A DNA stretch of 64,000 bases from Bacteroidota bacterium (GCA_023151185.1 JAKLJL010000001.1:682001-746000), one strand, 5' to 3'; shown: positions 1 through 8,786, numbered from the stretch's first letter. Numbers and translations: made by a program. The notes: generated by a model from the sequence alone, not told the origin.

Positions 1-1442
1 AAATTATCTGCATTATTCTTCTGTCAACCAATTTGCTGAATCAGGGCGATACGATTGCCTTCCTTTCTCCGTTTTTAATTCATTTTATCCGCCTGACACT
101 GATTTACCTGATATCCTATGCGGGAATCTCCTTCTTTTCAATTCTCTTTCATTTGCCAACCACAGAGGTTTTTGAAAGAAAGTCTTCTGAGCTTTCTTCT
201 TTGCATAGCCTTTCCAAGTTGGTATCTAATGTTTTTGACCTTAATGAACTCAGCCAGGCTGTTGTCAATTACTCCCTTCAAACGACTTCGGGCTCAATTG
301 GCTGGCTTGAAATATATCAGACAAAAAAATCTGAGAGTCCCGGAATAAAAATTCTGGCACCACGCCAAATCACTTCAACCGAAATTCAGGACTTGTTCGG
401 GCATAGTGATGAAAATCTGAGATCCCGGCTGGTTTCAACCCGGGTACTGCAGGTTATTGACCGTGCAGAAGGGTCCTCATTGCTTCATGCCTCTGCTGTT
501 AAAATTAAAAAGATTGGTAGCATAGCTGCCATTCCGCTGATTGCCAGGGGTGAACTGGTCGGTGGTCTGTTTATCCTGAAGCAGGTTTCAGGCGGTTTCG
601 ACAAAGATGACGCCGATACTCTTACCACTTTTGCTGATCAGGCCGCTGTTGCAATTGATAACACCCGGTTATTCGAAGCCTCACTTGAAAGGGAACGCCT
701 CCAGCAGGAGTTGTTTATTGCTCAAAAAATGCAGATGAAACTGCTCCCGCAGGCCAACCCGGTTATTGAGTCCCTCGAAGTCGAAAGTGTGAGTTACCCG
801 GCCTATGAGGTTGGCGGTGACTATTATGATTTTATTTCAGTTCCCGATGGAAGATTTGGAATCATCGTTGCCGATGTTTCGGGAAAAGGAACAAGTGCTG
901 CCTTTTACATGGCAGAAGTAAAAGGAATTTTTCAGTCTCTTGCAAGAATTTTTTACAGTCCGAAACTGCTTTTACTCGAAGCCAATACAGTTCTGTATGG
1001 TTCGCTTGACAGAAAATCCTTTGTCAGCCTGTTATATTGTGTTTTTGATGTAAAAACAGGTATTTTAACACAAAGCCGTGCAGGGCATTGCCCGCTTCTT
1101 GTGGTCAGGGCTGATGGCACCGGAACTTATCTGAAGACACCGGGTGTCGGCATCGGCCTTGGTTCCTCTGTTGTGATTGAGCCCAAACTGGAAGAAACCT
1201 CTCTGACTCTGGAGGTTGGTGATGTTTGTGTCCTTTATTCTGATGGGGTTGTCGAAGCAATGAATGAGGAAATGGCCGAATTCGGATACGACCGCCTTAA
1301 GGACGTTGTCATCCAGAACCGGCACCGTTCAGCAAAAGAAATTCTTGACCAGCTGATTACCGAAATCAACACCTTTATCTGGAACGGTAAAGCAAGTGAT
1401 GACCTTACGCTGGTTGTAACAAAATGGAAGGGTTCGAAGTAA
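1..1442 (+). CDS. SpoIIE/RsbU-type PP2C phosphatase with GAF domain (5' partial)
   Basis: Serine/threonine phosphatase expected to dephosphorylate a STAS-domain anti-sigma antagonist. The frame is open to the left edge; a TTG at 33 is an internal codon that could be mistaken for a start, so the N-terminus lies outside the window. What is visible begins with hydrophobic, probably membrane-spanning stretches (bases about 3-165), then a GAF sensor domain (about 190-675), then a PP2C/SpoIIE domain (about 690-1435). The catalytic domain keeps the metal-binding features GGDYYDF, ADVSGKGTSAA, AGHCPLL, YSDGVVEA and SDDLTLVV. The STAS gene starts 12 bases after the stop, so this is probably its input phosphatase. 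The signal sensed cannot be read from the sequence. The family call is firm; the partner assignment is inferred from adjacency. Confidence 0.9.
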   Translation, partial: IICIILLSTNLLNQGDTIAFLSPFLIHFIRLTLIYLISYAGISFFSILFHLPTTEVFERKSSELSSLHSLSKLVSNVFDLNELSQAVVNYSLQTTSGSIGWLEIYQTKKSESPGIKILAPRQITSTEIQDLFGHSDENLRSRLVSTRVLQVIDRAEGSSLLHASAVKIKKIGSIAAIPLIARGELVGGLFILKQVSGGFDKDDADTLTTFADQAAVAIDNTRLFEASLERERLQQELFIAQKMQMKLLPQANPVIESLEVESVSYPAYEVGGDYYDFISVPDGRFGIIVADVSGKGTSAAFYMAEVKGIFQSLARIFYSPKLLLLEANTVLYGSLDRKSFVSLLYCVFDVKTGILTQSRAGHCPLLVVRADGTGTYLKTPGVGIGLGSSVVIEPKLEETSLTLEVGDVCVLYSDGVVEAMNEEMAEFGYDRLKDVVIQNRHRSAKEILDQLITEINTFIWNGKASDDLTLVVTKWKGSK

Positions 1443-1454
1443 AAGGTAACAGAC

Positions 1455-1802
1455 ATGAGTAATTTTACAATAGAAATCCGTGAAGACCGTTCAATTAAAG
1501 TTTTGGATTTGGCCGGGTATCTCGATGCCCACAATTCAAATGAACTTGAAGAAAAATTGAGTGAACTGATTCATTCCGGTCATCTGAAAATCGTAGTAAA
1601 TTTTAAAAATCTGAATTACATCGCATCTGCCGGACTGGGTGTTTTTATGGCCTACATTGAGGATGTCAGAGAAAAAGAAGGTGACATCAAGCTATGTGAA
1701 ATGTCCGACAAAGTGTATACTGTTTTTGATCTTCTCGGATTCCCGGTGTTGTATGACATCACCCGGACTGAATCAGAAGCCTTCGAAAAATTCAACGCCT
1801 GA
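1455..1802 (+). CDS. STAS-domain anti-sigma factor antagonist (RsbV/SpoIIAA-like)
   Basis: A single STAS domain of 115 aa, the usual length for free-standing antagonists. In partner switching the unphosphorylated form binds the kinase and frees its target; the kinase inactivates the antagonist by phosphorylating a conserved serine, and PP2C phosphatases reverse this. The loop YIASAGLGVF matches the phosphorylation loop of the family, with Ser58 the likely site. It sits between a GAF-PP2C phosphatase and an anti-sigma-type kinase, with a second phosphatase after that, so both enzyme activities that act on it are encoded next to it. No sigma factor is in view, so the final output could be a sigma factor or another protein. 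Confidence 0.93.
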   Translation: MSNFTIEIREDRSIKVLDLAGYLDAHNSNELEEKLSELIHSGHLKIVVNFKNLNYIASAGLGVFMAYIEDVREKEGDIKLCEMSDKVYTVFDLLGFPVLYDITRTESEAFEKFNA

Positions 1803-1812
1803 GGATCATCTG

Positions 1813-2232
1813 ATGCTCAATAATGCCATCCGGTTAAACAGCACAACGACCAATCTGCAGGTCATCAGGGAGTTTGTCGCAGACAATGCCCGCACTGCCG
1901 GTTTTGGTGACGATGTTGTTTACAAAATAGAGCTGGCCGTTGATGAAGCCTGTACCAATGTCATCAAACATTCTTACAAAAACGATCCGTCAAAAGAACT
2001 TTCTGTGTCCATTTCCTGGGATGGTAAAAAGCTGACAGTTGAAATTACGGATAGTGGCCTGCCCTTTGATCCGGCAGCCTACCACCAGCCGGATCTCGGT
2101 GCGTTTATTAAGCAAAGAAAAAGAGGCGGCCTGGGTCTTCATTTGATCCGTTCCCTGATGGATGAGGTCAGATACGGTCGGAATAATGAAAAAAACCAGA
2201 TTGTCCTGATCAAAGAACTAAAAAACCAATGA
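1813..2232 (+). CDS. Anti-sigma-type serine kinase (HATPase, RsbW/SpoIIAB-like)
   Basis: GHKL-fold ATPase/kinase of 139 aa. The N box is ELAVDEACTNVIKH, the G1 box is ITDSGLPFDP and the G2 box is KRGGLGLHLI, all typical of anti-sigma serine kinases. The frame extends upstream over the end of the STAS gene, but the region from Met at 1813 has the right family length and is preceded by GAGGAT, so I place the start there. Its stop overlaps the next start as ATGA, implying translational coupling. It should phosphorylate the STAS protein encoded just upstream. Its second client (a sigma factor or other protein) is not in this window. Confidence 0.92.
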   Translation: MLNNAIRLNSTTTNLQVIREFVADNARTAGFGDDVVYKIELAVDEACTNVIKHSYKNDPSKELSVSISWDGKKLTVEITDSGLPFDPAAYHQPDLGAFIKQRKRGGLGLHLIRSLMDEVRYGRNNEKNQIVLIKELKNQ

Positions 2233-3881
2233 CAGCAGACAGCAGTTCTCTTGACCTGAGATCCCTGTTCGAAACCTCCCGTCTTTTCAATTCGACTTAC
2301 GACCTTTCCTTTATTGCCCAGCACATACTCAGAACACTGATGGGAAAACTGTTGGCAGGCCGTTGCAGCCTTCATGTTTTTACTTCCGGGAATTCGGATC
2401 AGGTTACCACCATTGCAAAAAAAGGGCTGTTTAAACCGGATCTGCCAGAAACCCTTTCTGTAGATGAACTCGGTCTGATTGCCGGGGATCTTGGCCTTTA
2501 CAAATTTGATCTGATTTCGAATGAGAATAAAATCGGATTTCTGCTTCTCGGAAAATCTCTGACAGGCCGTCCTTTCAACGAACAGGAAATGGGATTTATC
2601 GAAGGCCTGCTCCAGTTCGCCAGCGGAGCACTTGAGAATTCGATCCGGTTTCAGGAAATAAAATCAGCCCGGAGTTCGCTGGCTAAAAGAGTTCAGGAAC
2701 TTAAAACTCTTTTTGAATTAAGCAAAGAAATAAATGGGTTGCTTGAACCCCGGAAAGTTTATAATCTTTTTTCTCTGACCGTGCTGGGGCAGGGGGTTTT
2801 TAACGGTGTTACCCTTTTTCATGAATCTGCTGATGGTACATTGGACTATGTGTATCATAAGGGCCTGGGTTGTGACAGAAAACAGATTCAGGCAGGGAGT
2901 CTCCTCTCTGACAGCCCGGTTTTAGTTGGACCTGAGGATAACCGGCTTTCAGACCTGTACTCAAAACACCAGGATCCTGTTCTGGTCATCCCGTTAAAGA
3001 CCGGGAAAAAGGGAATTTTGGTTCTGAAACGGAGTTCTGCCGGTTTGCCCCTTACGGAAGCAGATGTCGAATTTTATCTGTCCCTGGCCCATTTGCTTGA
3101 GCTGACCTGTACAAACATTGCCAACTTCAATGAATCTCTGCTGAAACAGCAGATGGAAAATGAATTAAGTATTGCCAGAGATATTCAGATGGCGCTTCTG
3201 CCATCCAGGTTTTCGGGTTTTGAACCCCTCGATATTTTTGGTACAAATGAATCGAGCAAGCAGGTCGGGGGCGATTATTTTGATGTATTCCGGCTGGACA
3301 AAAACCGGATTCTGGTTGCAATAGCTGATGTGACCGGGAAGGGAACGCCTGCCAGTCTGCTGATGGCCAACCTTCAGTCCATGATCCGGATTCTGGTTCA
3401 GTTTCCGCTTTCGCTTTCTGAAATGACAGGTAAAATCAATGATATTATCTACCAGAATACTGCAGCGGACAAATTTATTACCTTTTTCTGGGGTATTATC
3501 GACACTGAGCAGCACAAACTGACTTATGTAAACGCAGGGCATAATCCGCCATACCTTCTTCGCCATCAGGATGCAATCGAGCTGACAGCAGGTGGTGTTA
3601 TTCTGGGAATTATGCCTTCATTCATGCCGTATGAAATGGGTGAAATCGATTTCAGTCCCGGCGAAAGATTGTTTATTTTTACGGATGGTGTTACAGAAGC
3701 CATGTCGCCTGATCATGAAGAATTCGGCGAAGAAGCCCTGATTGAAACACTAAAGCAGTGGACCACCGGTTCAGCTAAAGAAATTACCGGACACGTACTT
3801 ACCCAATTGTCTTTGCATGCTGCCGGAGCTCCGCAAAGCGATGATATTACCATAATAGCAGTTCAATGGCCAGAATCCTGA
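2229..3881 (+). CDS. Second GAF-containing SpoIIE/RsbU-type phosphatase
   Basis: A 550-aa protein with no evident membrane segment. An N-terminal half with two GAF-like regions (about residues 10-140 and 155-300) is followed by a short helical linker and a PP2C/SpoIIE domain (about 315-548). Catalytic motifs are QVGGDYFDVF, IADVTGKGTPASLLMA, NAGHNPPYLL, FTDGVTEAM and QSDDITIIAV. It overlaps the kinase gene by 4 bases. Together with the first, membrane-linked phosphatase it gives the module two distinct inputs, one probably sensing outside or membrane signals and one cytosolic; that division is inferred from architecture. Confidence 0.9.
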   Translation: MTADSSSLDLRSLFETSRLFNSTYDLSFIAQHILRTLMGKLLAGRCSLHVFTSGNSDQVTTIAKKGLFKPDLPETLSVDELGLIAGDLGLYKFDLISNENKIGFLLLGKSLTGRPFNEQEMGFIEGLLQFASGALENSIRFQEIKSARSSLAKRVQELKTLFELSKEINGLLEPRKVYNLFSLTVLGQGVFNGVTLFHESADGTLDYVYHKGLGCDRKQIQAGSLLSDSPVLVGPEDNRLSDLYSKHQDPVLVIPLKTGKKGILVLKRSSAGLPLTEADVEFYLSLAHLLELTCTNIANFNESLLKQQMENELSIARDIQMALLPSRFSGFEPLDIFGTNESSKQVGGDYFDVFRLDKNRILVAIADVTGKGTPASLLMANLQSMIRILVQFPLSLSEMTGKINDIIYQNTAADKFITFFWGIIDTEQHKLTYVNAGHNPPYLLRHQDAIELTAGGVILGIMPSFMPYEMGEIDFSPGERLFIFTDGVTEAMSPDHEEFGEEALIETLKQWTTGSAKEITGHVLTQLSLHAAGAPQSDDITIIAVQWPES

Positions 3882-4600
3882 TCCTTCTTTGTTTTCCGAT
3901 AATTTTATTTAACTGCTCGGGCCAGAAGGAAGTAACCTTGCCTGAACCGGTCAAACCAGCTCCTGCAAAGCCGGAAACGCCGGTAAAAGTCAGCCAATTT
4001 TGGGATGCCAATGAAATCAGTTCCTTTATTGCAACCCGGAACGGTGAGATAACCGAATGCTATGAACGGGTTAAAGTCAAAGTTCCTGATCTTGAAGGAG
4101 GCATTAAGTTCAGGCTTAAACTGAACCCTGACGGGTTTGTTGAAGAAGTTCTTGTTCTGGAAGAAACTCTGGGTAATAAGGAGTTAACAGAATCTCTGAA
4201 AGCGGCAATACTGAAGTGGAAAACCCCGGTTGTAAACACTGATAAACCGGTTTCGGTCGATGTCCCTTATGATTTTGGTGATTATACCCGAACAGAAGTT
4301 CAGGATGAAAAAAAGCGGTCCCGGGAAGAACTGGTTGAGTTTTGTTCCGGAAAACAGGATGAACTTTCCTCCTGTTTTTCAGTTTCCTCAGAATTTGAAA
4401 AGAATAAGACCTTTACCTTTGGTGTTTCTTTTTCTATTCTCCCTAACGGGAAAGTTTCAGAGGTCAAAACACTCGAATCCTCGATCCAGAATGAAGACAT
4501 TGAACTGTGTCTGACCAATAAAATCAAACTCTGGAAATTCAGGACTGTGACATCAGAAACTGCACAGCCTTTTTCCATTACTTTTACCTTTAATTTCTAA
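3866..4600 (+). CDS. Lipoprotein with two TonB-C/AgmX-like domains
   Basis: A 244-aa protein starting inside the end of the phosphatase gene (16-base overlap). The N-terminus is a lipoprotein signal ending LFNC (Cys17), followed by a Pro/Lys/Glu-rich linker typical of periplasmic tethers. The rest is an internal duplication: residues about 45-125 and 155-244 share a Cys near the start (ITECYERV and LSSCFSV), then a hydrophobic-alternating strand, NPDG or LPNG, and a closing KW segment (ILKWKTP, KLWKFRT). This resembles the AgmX/PglI C-terminal, TonB-like domain. Function unknown; the overlap suggests co-expression with the partner-switching module. Confidence 0.75.
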   Translation: MARILILLCFPIILFNCSGQKEVTLPEPVKPAPAKPETPVKVSQFWDANEISSFIATRNGEITECYERVKVKVPDLEGGIKFRLKLNPDGFVEEVLVLEETLGNKELTESLKAAILKWKTPVVNTDKPVSVDVPYDFGDYTRTEVQDEKKRSREELVEFCSGKQDELSSCFSVSSEFEKNKTFTFGVSFSILPNGKVSEVKTLESSIQNEDIELCLTNKIKLWKFRTVTSETAQPFSITFTFNF

Positions 4601-4610
4601 GGAAACTAAT

Positions 4611-5069
4611 ATGGCTTTAAAAGATAAAATCAACGAACTGATCAAGGATGCGATGCGGGCCAAGGACCAGGTCAGGCTGGATACCCTGCGGTCGGTTAAA
4701 TCTGCCCTGCTTGAAAAAGAAATTTCAATTCGCCAGGGTGGTGTAGCCGAACTTTCTGAGGCCGAAGAAATGGCCGTTCTGAACAACCTGGGCAAGAAAC
4801 GGAAGGATTCGATTGAACAGTTTACCAATGCCGGCAGGACAGAACTTGCTGCAAAGGAAGCCAAAGAACTTGAAATTCTGATGGAATTCCTGCCAAAACA
4901 GCTTACCGAAGCAGAAGTAAAGGCCCGTGTAGCAGAACTGGTTGCCGAAACCGGGGCCCAGTCAATGAAGGATCTGGGTAAAGTAATGCCCCAGGCCATG
5001 AAGGAATTCAAAGGACGTGCCGACGGAAAACTGGTACAGGATCTTCTGAAATCCCTTCTGGAAGGGTGA
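4611..5069 (+). CDS. yqeY: YqeY/GatB-like domain protein
   Basis: A 152-aa helical protein of the YqeY family, which shares its domain with the tail of GatB of the amidotransferase complex. Family features are the start MALKDKINELIKDAMRAKD, the RLDTLRSVKSAL segment and the C-terminal QSMKDLGKVM...GRADGKLV. The length is standard. A good AAGGAA ribosome site precedes the ATG. The biochemical role of stand-alone YqeY is not well established; it is often suggested to bind tRNA-linked complexes. It lies in a tight row between the lipoprotein and the CvpA-like gene. Confidence 0.93.
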   Translation: MALKDKINELIKDAMRAKDQVRLDTLRSVKSALLEKEISIRQGGVAELSEAEEMAVLNNLGKKRKDSIEQFTNAGRTELAAKEAKELEILMEFLPKQLTEAEVKARVAELVAETGAQSMKDLGKVMPQAMKEFKGRADGKLVQDLLKSLLEG

Positions 5070-5070
5070 T

Positions 5071-5565
5071 ATGACCTTTGCAGACTGGGTGATTGCCGGT
5101 TTTATTGTTATCGGAATTATCTCGGGCGCTTTTAAAGGGTTCTGGAAACAGATTTTTTCCCTTGCCGGACTTCTTTTTGGGTATTTTCTGGCAGTTCGTT
5201 TCGGCGCTGGTGCAGATTCCTTTATTGCGGGATATTTTCCCTCAATCACGGCTTTTTCGCCATTTACAGGCATGATCACTGTTTTTCTTTTGGTGCAGAT
5301 CAGTGTAAAACTCGCTGCTGCCCAGCTTGAAAAATCTGAATTTCTGGGACTGACCCCGTTTTTAAATTCTGTTTTAGGTGCCGTTACCGGCGGGGCCAAG
5401 TCGGCTTTTGCTTTAATAACACTTGATATCTTCCTTTATCTTCTTTCGATGCCATCGCCTGATGTCATCCGGCAATCCCGTTTTTATCCCGTAGTCAGAG
5501 AAGTGACCCAAACGGTTTCTGATACGTTTAATATAAAAGATACGGTTGAAAAACTGCTCCCCTGA
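5071..5565 (+). CDS. CvpA-family membrane protein
   Basis: A 164-aa protein with about four membrane helices (roughly residues 4-26, 30-48, 62-84 and 102-124) and the family opening FADWVIAGFIVIGIISGAFK. CvpA proteins are inner-membrane proteins linked to colicin V production and, in several bacteria, to envelope stress tolerance. The start is one base after the yqeY stop and the end overlaps the mutS2 start by one base (TGATG). CvpA next to mutS2 is a common arrangement across bacteria. Confidence 0.88.
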   Translation: MTFADWVIAGFIVIGIISGAFKGFWKQIFSLAGLLFGYFLAVRFGAGADSFIAGYFPSITAFSPFTGMITVFLLVQISVKLAAAQLEKSEFLGLTPFLNSVLGAVTGGAKSAFALITLDIFLYLLSMPSPDVIRQSRFYPVVREVTQTVSDTFNIKDTVEKLLP

Positions 5566-7928
5566 TGTCATTCTTTCGAACCAATTCTGAAACTCTCAGA
5601 CAACTTGAATTTACTGAATTATTGCACCGGATTTCGGATATGACTGTCACCGTAAAAGGGAGGCAACGGATCCTGGATTCAGAAATTCTGCTCGCCCCCG
5701 ATCAGATTGCCACCTCAATGGCTCAGGTTTTTGAATCCTGGAAAATGATTAAAGAAGTCGGGCCTTTTGTTCAGGAGTCCTGGAAGGATTTGACCGGTGT
5801 TGATAGTTCATGGACGATTCAGGGCAAAGTAATCCCGATTGAGCACCTTCTGGTCCTGAAAAATCTATCTGAAAGTCATGACCAGGTTTACCGGCGTATT
5901 TCTGAATATCAAGCTTCGTATCCTGCCCTGTTTATCTTACTTAACGGACTGATGCCGATTACCGGGCTCATCAAAGCCTTCAGAAGAGTTTTTGATGATC
6001 TGGGTGAAGTCAGTGATTCTGCCTCTGCGGATTTAGCAGAAATCAGACGGGAAATCAGGCGGATTCAGGCCAGGATAACCACCCGTTCCCAACAGATGCT
6101 GGACTCGTTTTCAAAGGAAAAAGTACTGGGGGGACAGCAACTGACTATCCGGAACGGCCGCCTCGTTCTGCCGGTTCTGGCTGAGCATAAAAGAAAAATC
6201 AAGGGATTTATCCACGATATTTCGGGATCGGGACAAACGGTATTTATTGAACCTCAGGAACTGGTTGATCTGAATAACGACCTTCAGGAGCACCGAAGTG
6301 AGGAGAAAAAGGAAATTCACCGGATCTTATCCGTCCTGAGTGAAGACGTCCGCCATTATGCCTCCGAACTGAAACAAATTGAATCCATTTTGGTGTCGTT
6401 GGATCAGATTCATGCCCGGGCAGGTTTTCTGCTGGATTTTACGATCATGATTCCCGGTCTTTCTGCAAAACCGGAATGGAACCTGTGCCGGGCTGTTCAC
6501 CCGCTGTTGTTTCTGTCACGAAAAGAAAAAGGGCTTAAAACAATTCCGCTTGATCTGCAGCTTGGGAATGAAGGTGAGCAGTTTATCATCATTTCGGGGC
6601 CGAATGCCGGAGGAAAATCGGTAGCCATGAAAACAGCAGGGCTGCTTCAGTTGATGGTTCAGTCCGGAATGCCGGTTCCCGCAGCAGAGGGGTCGGTTTT
6701 CCCGGTCATGACCGGTGTTTTTTCGGTCATTGGTGATTCACAGTCTATTTCGGATGACTTGTCCTCGTTCAGTGGCCACATTCGGGCAATCCGGGAGGTA
6801 CTGGTTTCTGCAGATCTGGACGGGACTTTGGTTCTGGTTGATGAAATATGCTCGGGCACCGATCCGGTAGAAGGGCAGGCACTTGCCATTGAACTGATCG
6901 AAACCTTCATCCGGCGAAACTTTTACGGAATTGTAACCAGTCACTTCCCGGGATTGAAATCCTTTGCCCATGACCATCCCGGTCTGAAAAACGGATCAAT
7001 GGTTTTTGATACTGAACGCCTGGTCCCGACCTACGAATTCAGAAAAGGAATTCCCGGTAGTTCCTTTGCGCTTGAACTTGCCGGAAGAATGCAGCTTGAT
7101 GACCATCTGATCCGTCAGGCCCGTGAACGTCTGGGGCCCGTTAACGCCGGTATTGAAAAACTCAATTTCGAACTGGAATCCCGGCTGAATGACCTGAATC
7201 AGAAAACAATAGAATTGGAAAAGGCCATTTCAGAAGCCAGAAAACAGGAAACCAGGTTTTCTGAAGCATCACGGGATTTCAGAAATAAAGAGAAGGAATT
7301 AAAAAATTCGCTTAAGAACCAGCTTCAGAATGAATTGGAATCTCTTCGCAGACAAATTTTTCACCAGCTTGAGGAATTGAAAAAGGAACGCCACATCGAC
7401 TTTGTCAAAGCCGAAAAGACGTTGACCCTTGAAGTTGAAAAACGGGAGAAACTCCTGCCACCAACCGAAAATCAGCCGGCAATTCAGGTGAAACCCGGCG
7501 AAAAAGTACGGGTAAAGTCCACTTCAAGAAATGGGGAAGTCATTTCAGCAGACGACCAGTCTGCGGTTGTTCTGGTTGGGAATTTTAAACTGAAAATCCC
7601 GCTTGCAGATCTTGAAAAAGCAGGGAAGGAAGCTCCGAAAAACCTTCAGCCGACCTCAAGTCCGGTCGATTTTACGGTGGATACAGCCAGTGAAATTCAT
7701 CTTCTGGGATTAACTGTCCACGAAGCCCTTGACCGGCTCGATTTCTATCTCAGCAAGGCGTATTATCACAAATTGCCGTCGGTCAGGGTTGTTCATGGAA
7801 AAGGTACAGGTGCCTTAAGAAAAGCTGTTCAGCAACACCTGTCCAAACTGGATTATGTGGATAGTTTTCAGCTTGGAGAGTGGTTCGAGGGCAGTACAGG
7901 AGTGACCGTGGTCAAATTCCGGAAATAA
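5565..7928 (+). CDS. mutS2: MutS2 ATPase with KOW-like and Smr domains
   Basis: A 787-aa MutS2 of typical length. Order: MutS core/clamp (about 1-310), ABC-type ATPase with Walker A SGPNAGGKSVAMKT (about residue 344) and Walker B LVLVDEICSGTDP, a long charged coiled coil (about 520-640), a KOW-like beta region beginning PGEKVRVKS, and a C-terminal Smr domain (about 708-787). Family members suppress homologous recombination or act on collided ribosomes, depending on the species. The Smr HGKGTG motif is intact, but the first Smr motif, usually LDLRG or LDLHG, reads IHLLGLTVHEA, losing the Asp and the basic residue. Start overlaps the CvpA stop. Confidence 0.95.
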   Translation: MSFFRTNSETLRQLEFTELLHRISDMTVTVKGRQRILDSEILLAPDQIATSMAQVFESWKMIKEVGPFVQESWKDLTGVDSSWTIQGKVIPIEHLLVLKNLSESHDQVYRRISEYQASYPALFILLNGLMPITGLIKAFRRVFDDLGEVSDSASADLAEIRREIRRIQARITTRSQQMLDSFSKEKVLGGQQLTIRNGRLVLPVLAEHKRKIKGFIHDISGSGQTVFIEPQELVDLNNDLQEHRSEEKKEIHRILSVLSEDVRHYASELKQIESILVSLDQIHARAGFLLDFTIMIPGLSAKPEWNLCRAVHPLLFLSRKEKGLKTIPLDLQLGNEGEQFIIISGPNAGGKSVAMKTAGLLQLMVQSGMPVPAAEGSVFPVMTGVFSVIGDSQSISDDLSSFSGHIRAIREVLVSADLDGTLVLVDEICSGTDPVEGQALAIELIETFIRRNFYGIVTSHFPGLKSFAHDHPGLKNGSMVFDTERLVPTYEFRKGIPGSSFALELAGRMQLDDHLIRQARERLGPVNAGIEKLNFELESRLNDLNQKTIELEKAISEARKQETRFSEASRDFRNKEKELKNSLKNQLQNELESLRRQIFHQLEELKKERHIDFVKAEKTLTLEVEKREKLLPPTENQPAIQVKPGEKVRVKSTSRNGEVISADDQSAVVLVGNFKLKIPLADLEKAGKEAPKNLQPTSSPVDFTVDTASEIHLLGLTVHEALDRLDFYLSKAYYHKLPSVRVVHGKGTGALRKAVQQHLSKLDYVDSFQLGEWFEGSTGVTVVKFRK

Positions 7929-8002
7929 ATCACCCATTTGGGGTATTGGATCCCTTCAAAATCAGACCTAACTTGCAGACAACCAAAAACAAGGGATCTG
8001 CA

Positions 8003-8635
8003 ATGAAAAAACTCGTCTTAATGTCCGTATTCACTCTTTCTGCACTTACTGCCTATTCTCAGGAACAAGCCCCCCAGGCCGAGAAAAAAGAAAAAGGATC
8101 AGCCTACGGTATTACCGCCGGTTTATTAACCCCAACCGGTGATTATGGAGAAACCTATGGGGTGACCCCACATATTGGTCTCCGGTTTAAAACCCCCGTC
8201 GGCGGGTTCTTCGGGTTATTCGGAGACATCCCCAATCTCCACAATGACGTGTTCATATCTTATGGGCTGTCCTCCTTTTCTGACGATTACAAGTCAAAAG
8301 TTAAAAAACTGACCGGTAAAGAACCGGATGATGCCGATGCCGGTAATGCCATTTCAGTTGTAAATACCTTCCGGTATACTTTCAAGGATATGGTTCCGCT
8401 GGTTGATCCTTATGCCGGTGTGGGAGTTGGTGTATCTTATGTACTTAGCGGAAAACTGGAATCTCAGGTTACGTCACTGACCTCTTTTGGATATGGTGTT
8501 GCTCTGAAAGGTGGCGCCCAACTGCCACTGACAGACTGGTTTACTGTAGATGCAAGTGCAGATTATTTGCTGGGAACTTACAGTTTCTTTAACCTGGGTG
8601 TTTCTGCCATGTTTACATTTGGCGGTAAATATTGA
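8003..8635 (+). CDS. Secreted outer-membrane beta-barrel-like protein
   Basis: A 210-aa protein starting at MKKLVLMSVF, with a cleavable signal peptide ending near YSQ (residue 20). The frame is open further upstream, but that part lacks a signal and overlaps mutS2. After a short charged linker the sequence alternates Gly/aromatic beta-strand patterns (YGITAGLLTPTGDYG, PYAGVGVGVSYVL) and ends in an aromatic-rich strand, MFTFGGKY, as in small outer-membrane barrels. No specific family recognised. Probably sits in the outer membrane. It follows mutS2 after about 75 bases, so it may have its own promoter. Confidence 0.75.
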   Translation: MKKLVLMSVFTLSALTAYSQEQAPQAEKKEKGSAYGITAGLLTPTGDYGETYGVTPHIGLRFKTPVGGFFGLFGDIPNLHNDVFISYGLSSFSDDYKSKVKKLTGKEPDDADAGNAISVVNTFRYTFKDMVPLVDPYAGVGVGVSYVLSGKLESQVTSLTSFGYGVALKGGAQLPLTDWFTVDASADYLLGTYSFFNLGVSAMFTFGGKY

Positions 8636-8700
8636 CATTGGTAAAATAGGCCTTTACTTAGAAATGCTAACCTCTTATATTTGCTCAGGCTTACAAAGAT

Positions 8701-8714
8701 CACCCGGCCGGGTG
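8701..8714. promoter_or_regulatory. Perfect 14-bp palindrome upstream of beta-barrel gene
   Basis: CACCCGGCCGGGTG reads the same on both strands. It is bracketed by TTACAAA at 8691 and its complement TTTGTAA at 8734, making a nested inverted repeat. It lies about 24 bases before a TAATTTTG box, where an operator might be. It has no T-tract immediately after it, so it is less likely to be a terminator for the gene ending at 8635. Confidence 0.35.
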
Positions 8715-8737
8715 AGGTGAGTGAGTCTGAGTTTTTG

Positions 8738-8745
8738 TAATTTTG
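8738..8745 (+). promoter_or_regulatory. Candidate Bacteroidota -7 box (TAATTTTG)
   Basis: TAATTTTG matches the TAnnTTTG core known for Bacteroidota housekeeping promoters. Predicted transcription would start near 8752, giving a leader of about 35 nt before the ATG at 8787. No TTG is found at the expected upstream spacing, so the site is tentative. A second match, TATATTTG, lies at 8676-8683. Confidence 0.4.
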
Positions 8746-8786
8746 TTCGTGTTCGTTTACTCAACCACAATTAAAGGATAACAAAA

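Noticed and set aside
1639-1812. Upstream extension of the anti-sigma-type kinase into the STAS gene
   Set aside because: The extra residues are out-of-frame translation of the STAS domain; the ATG at 1813 gives the family length and has a ribosome site.
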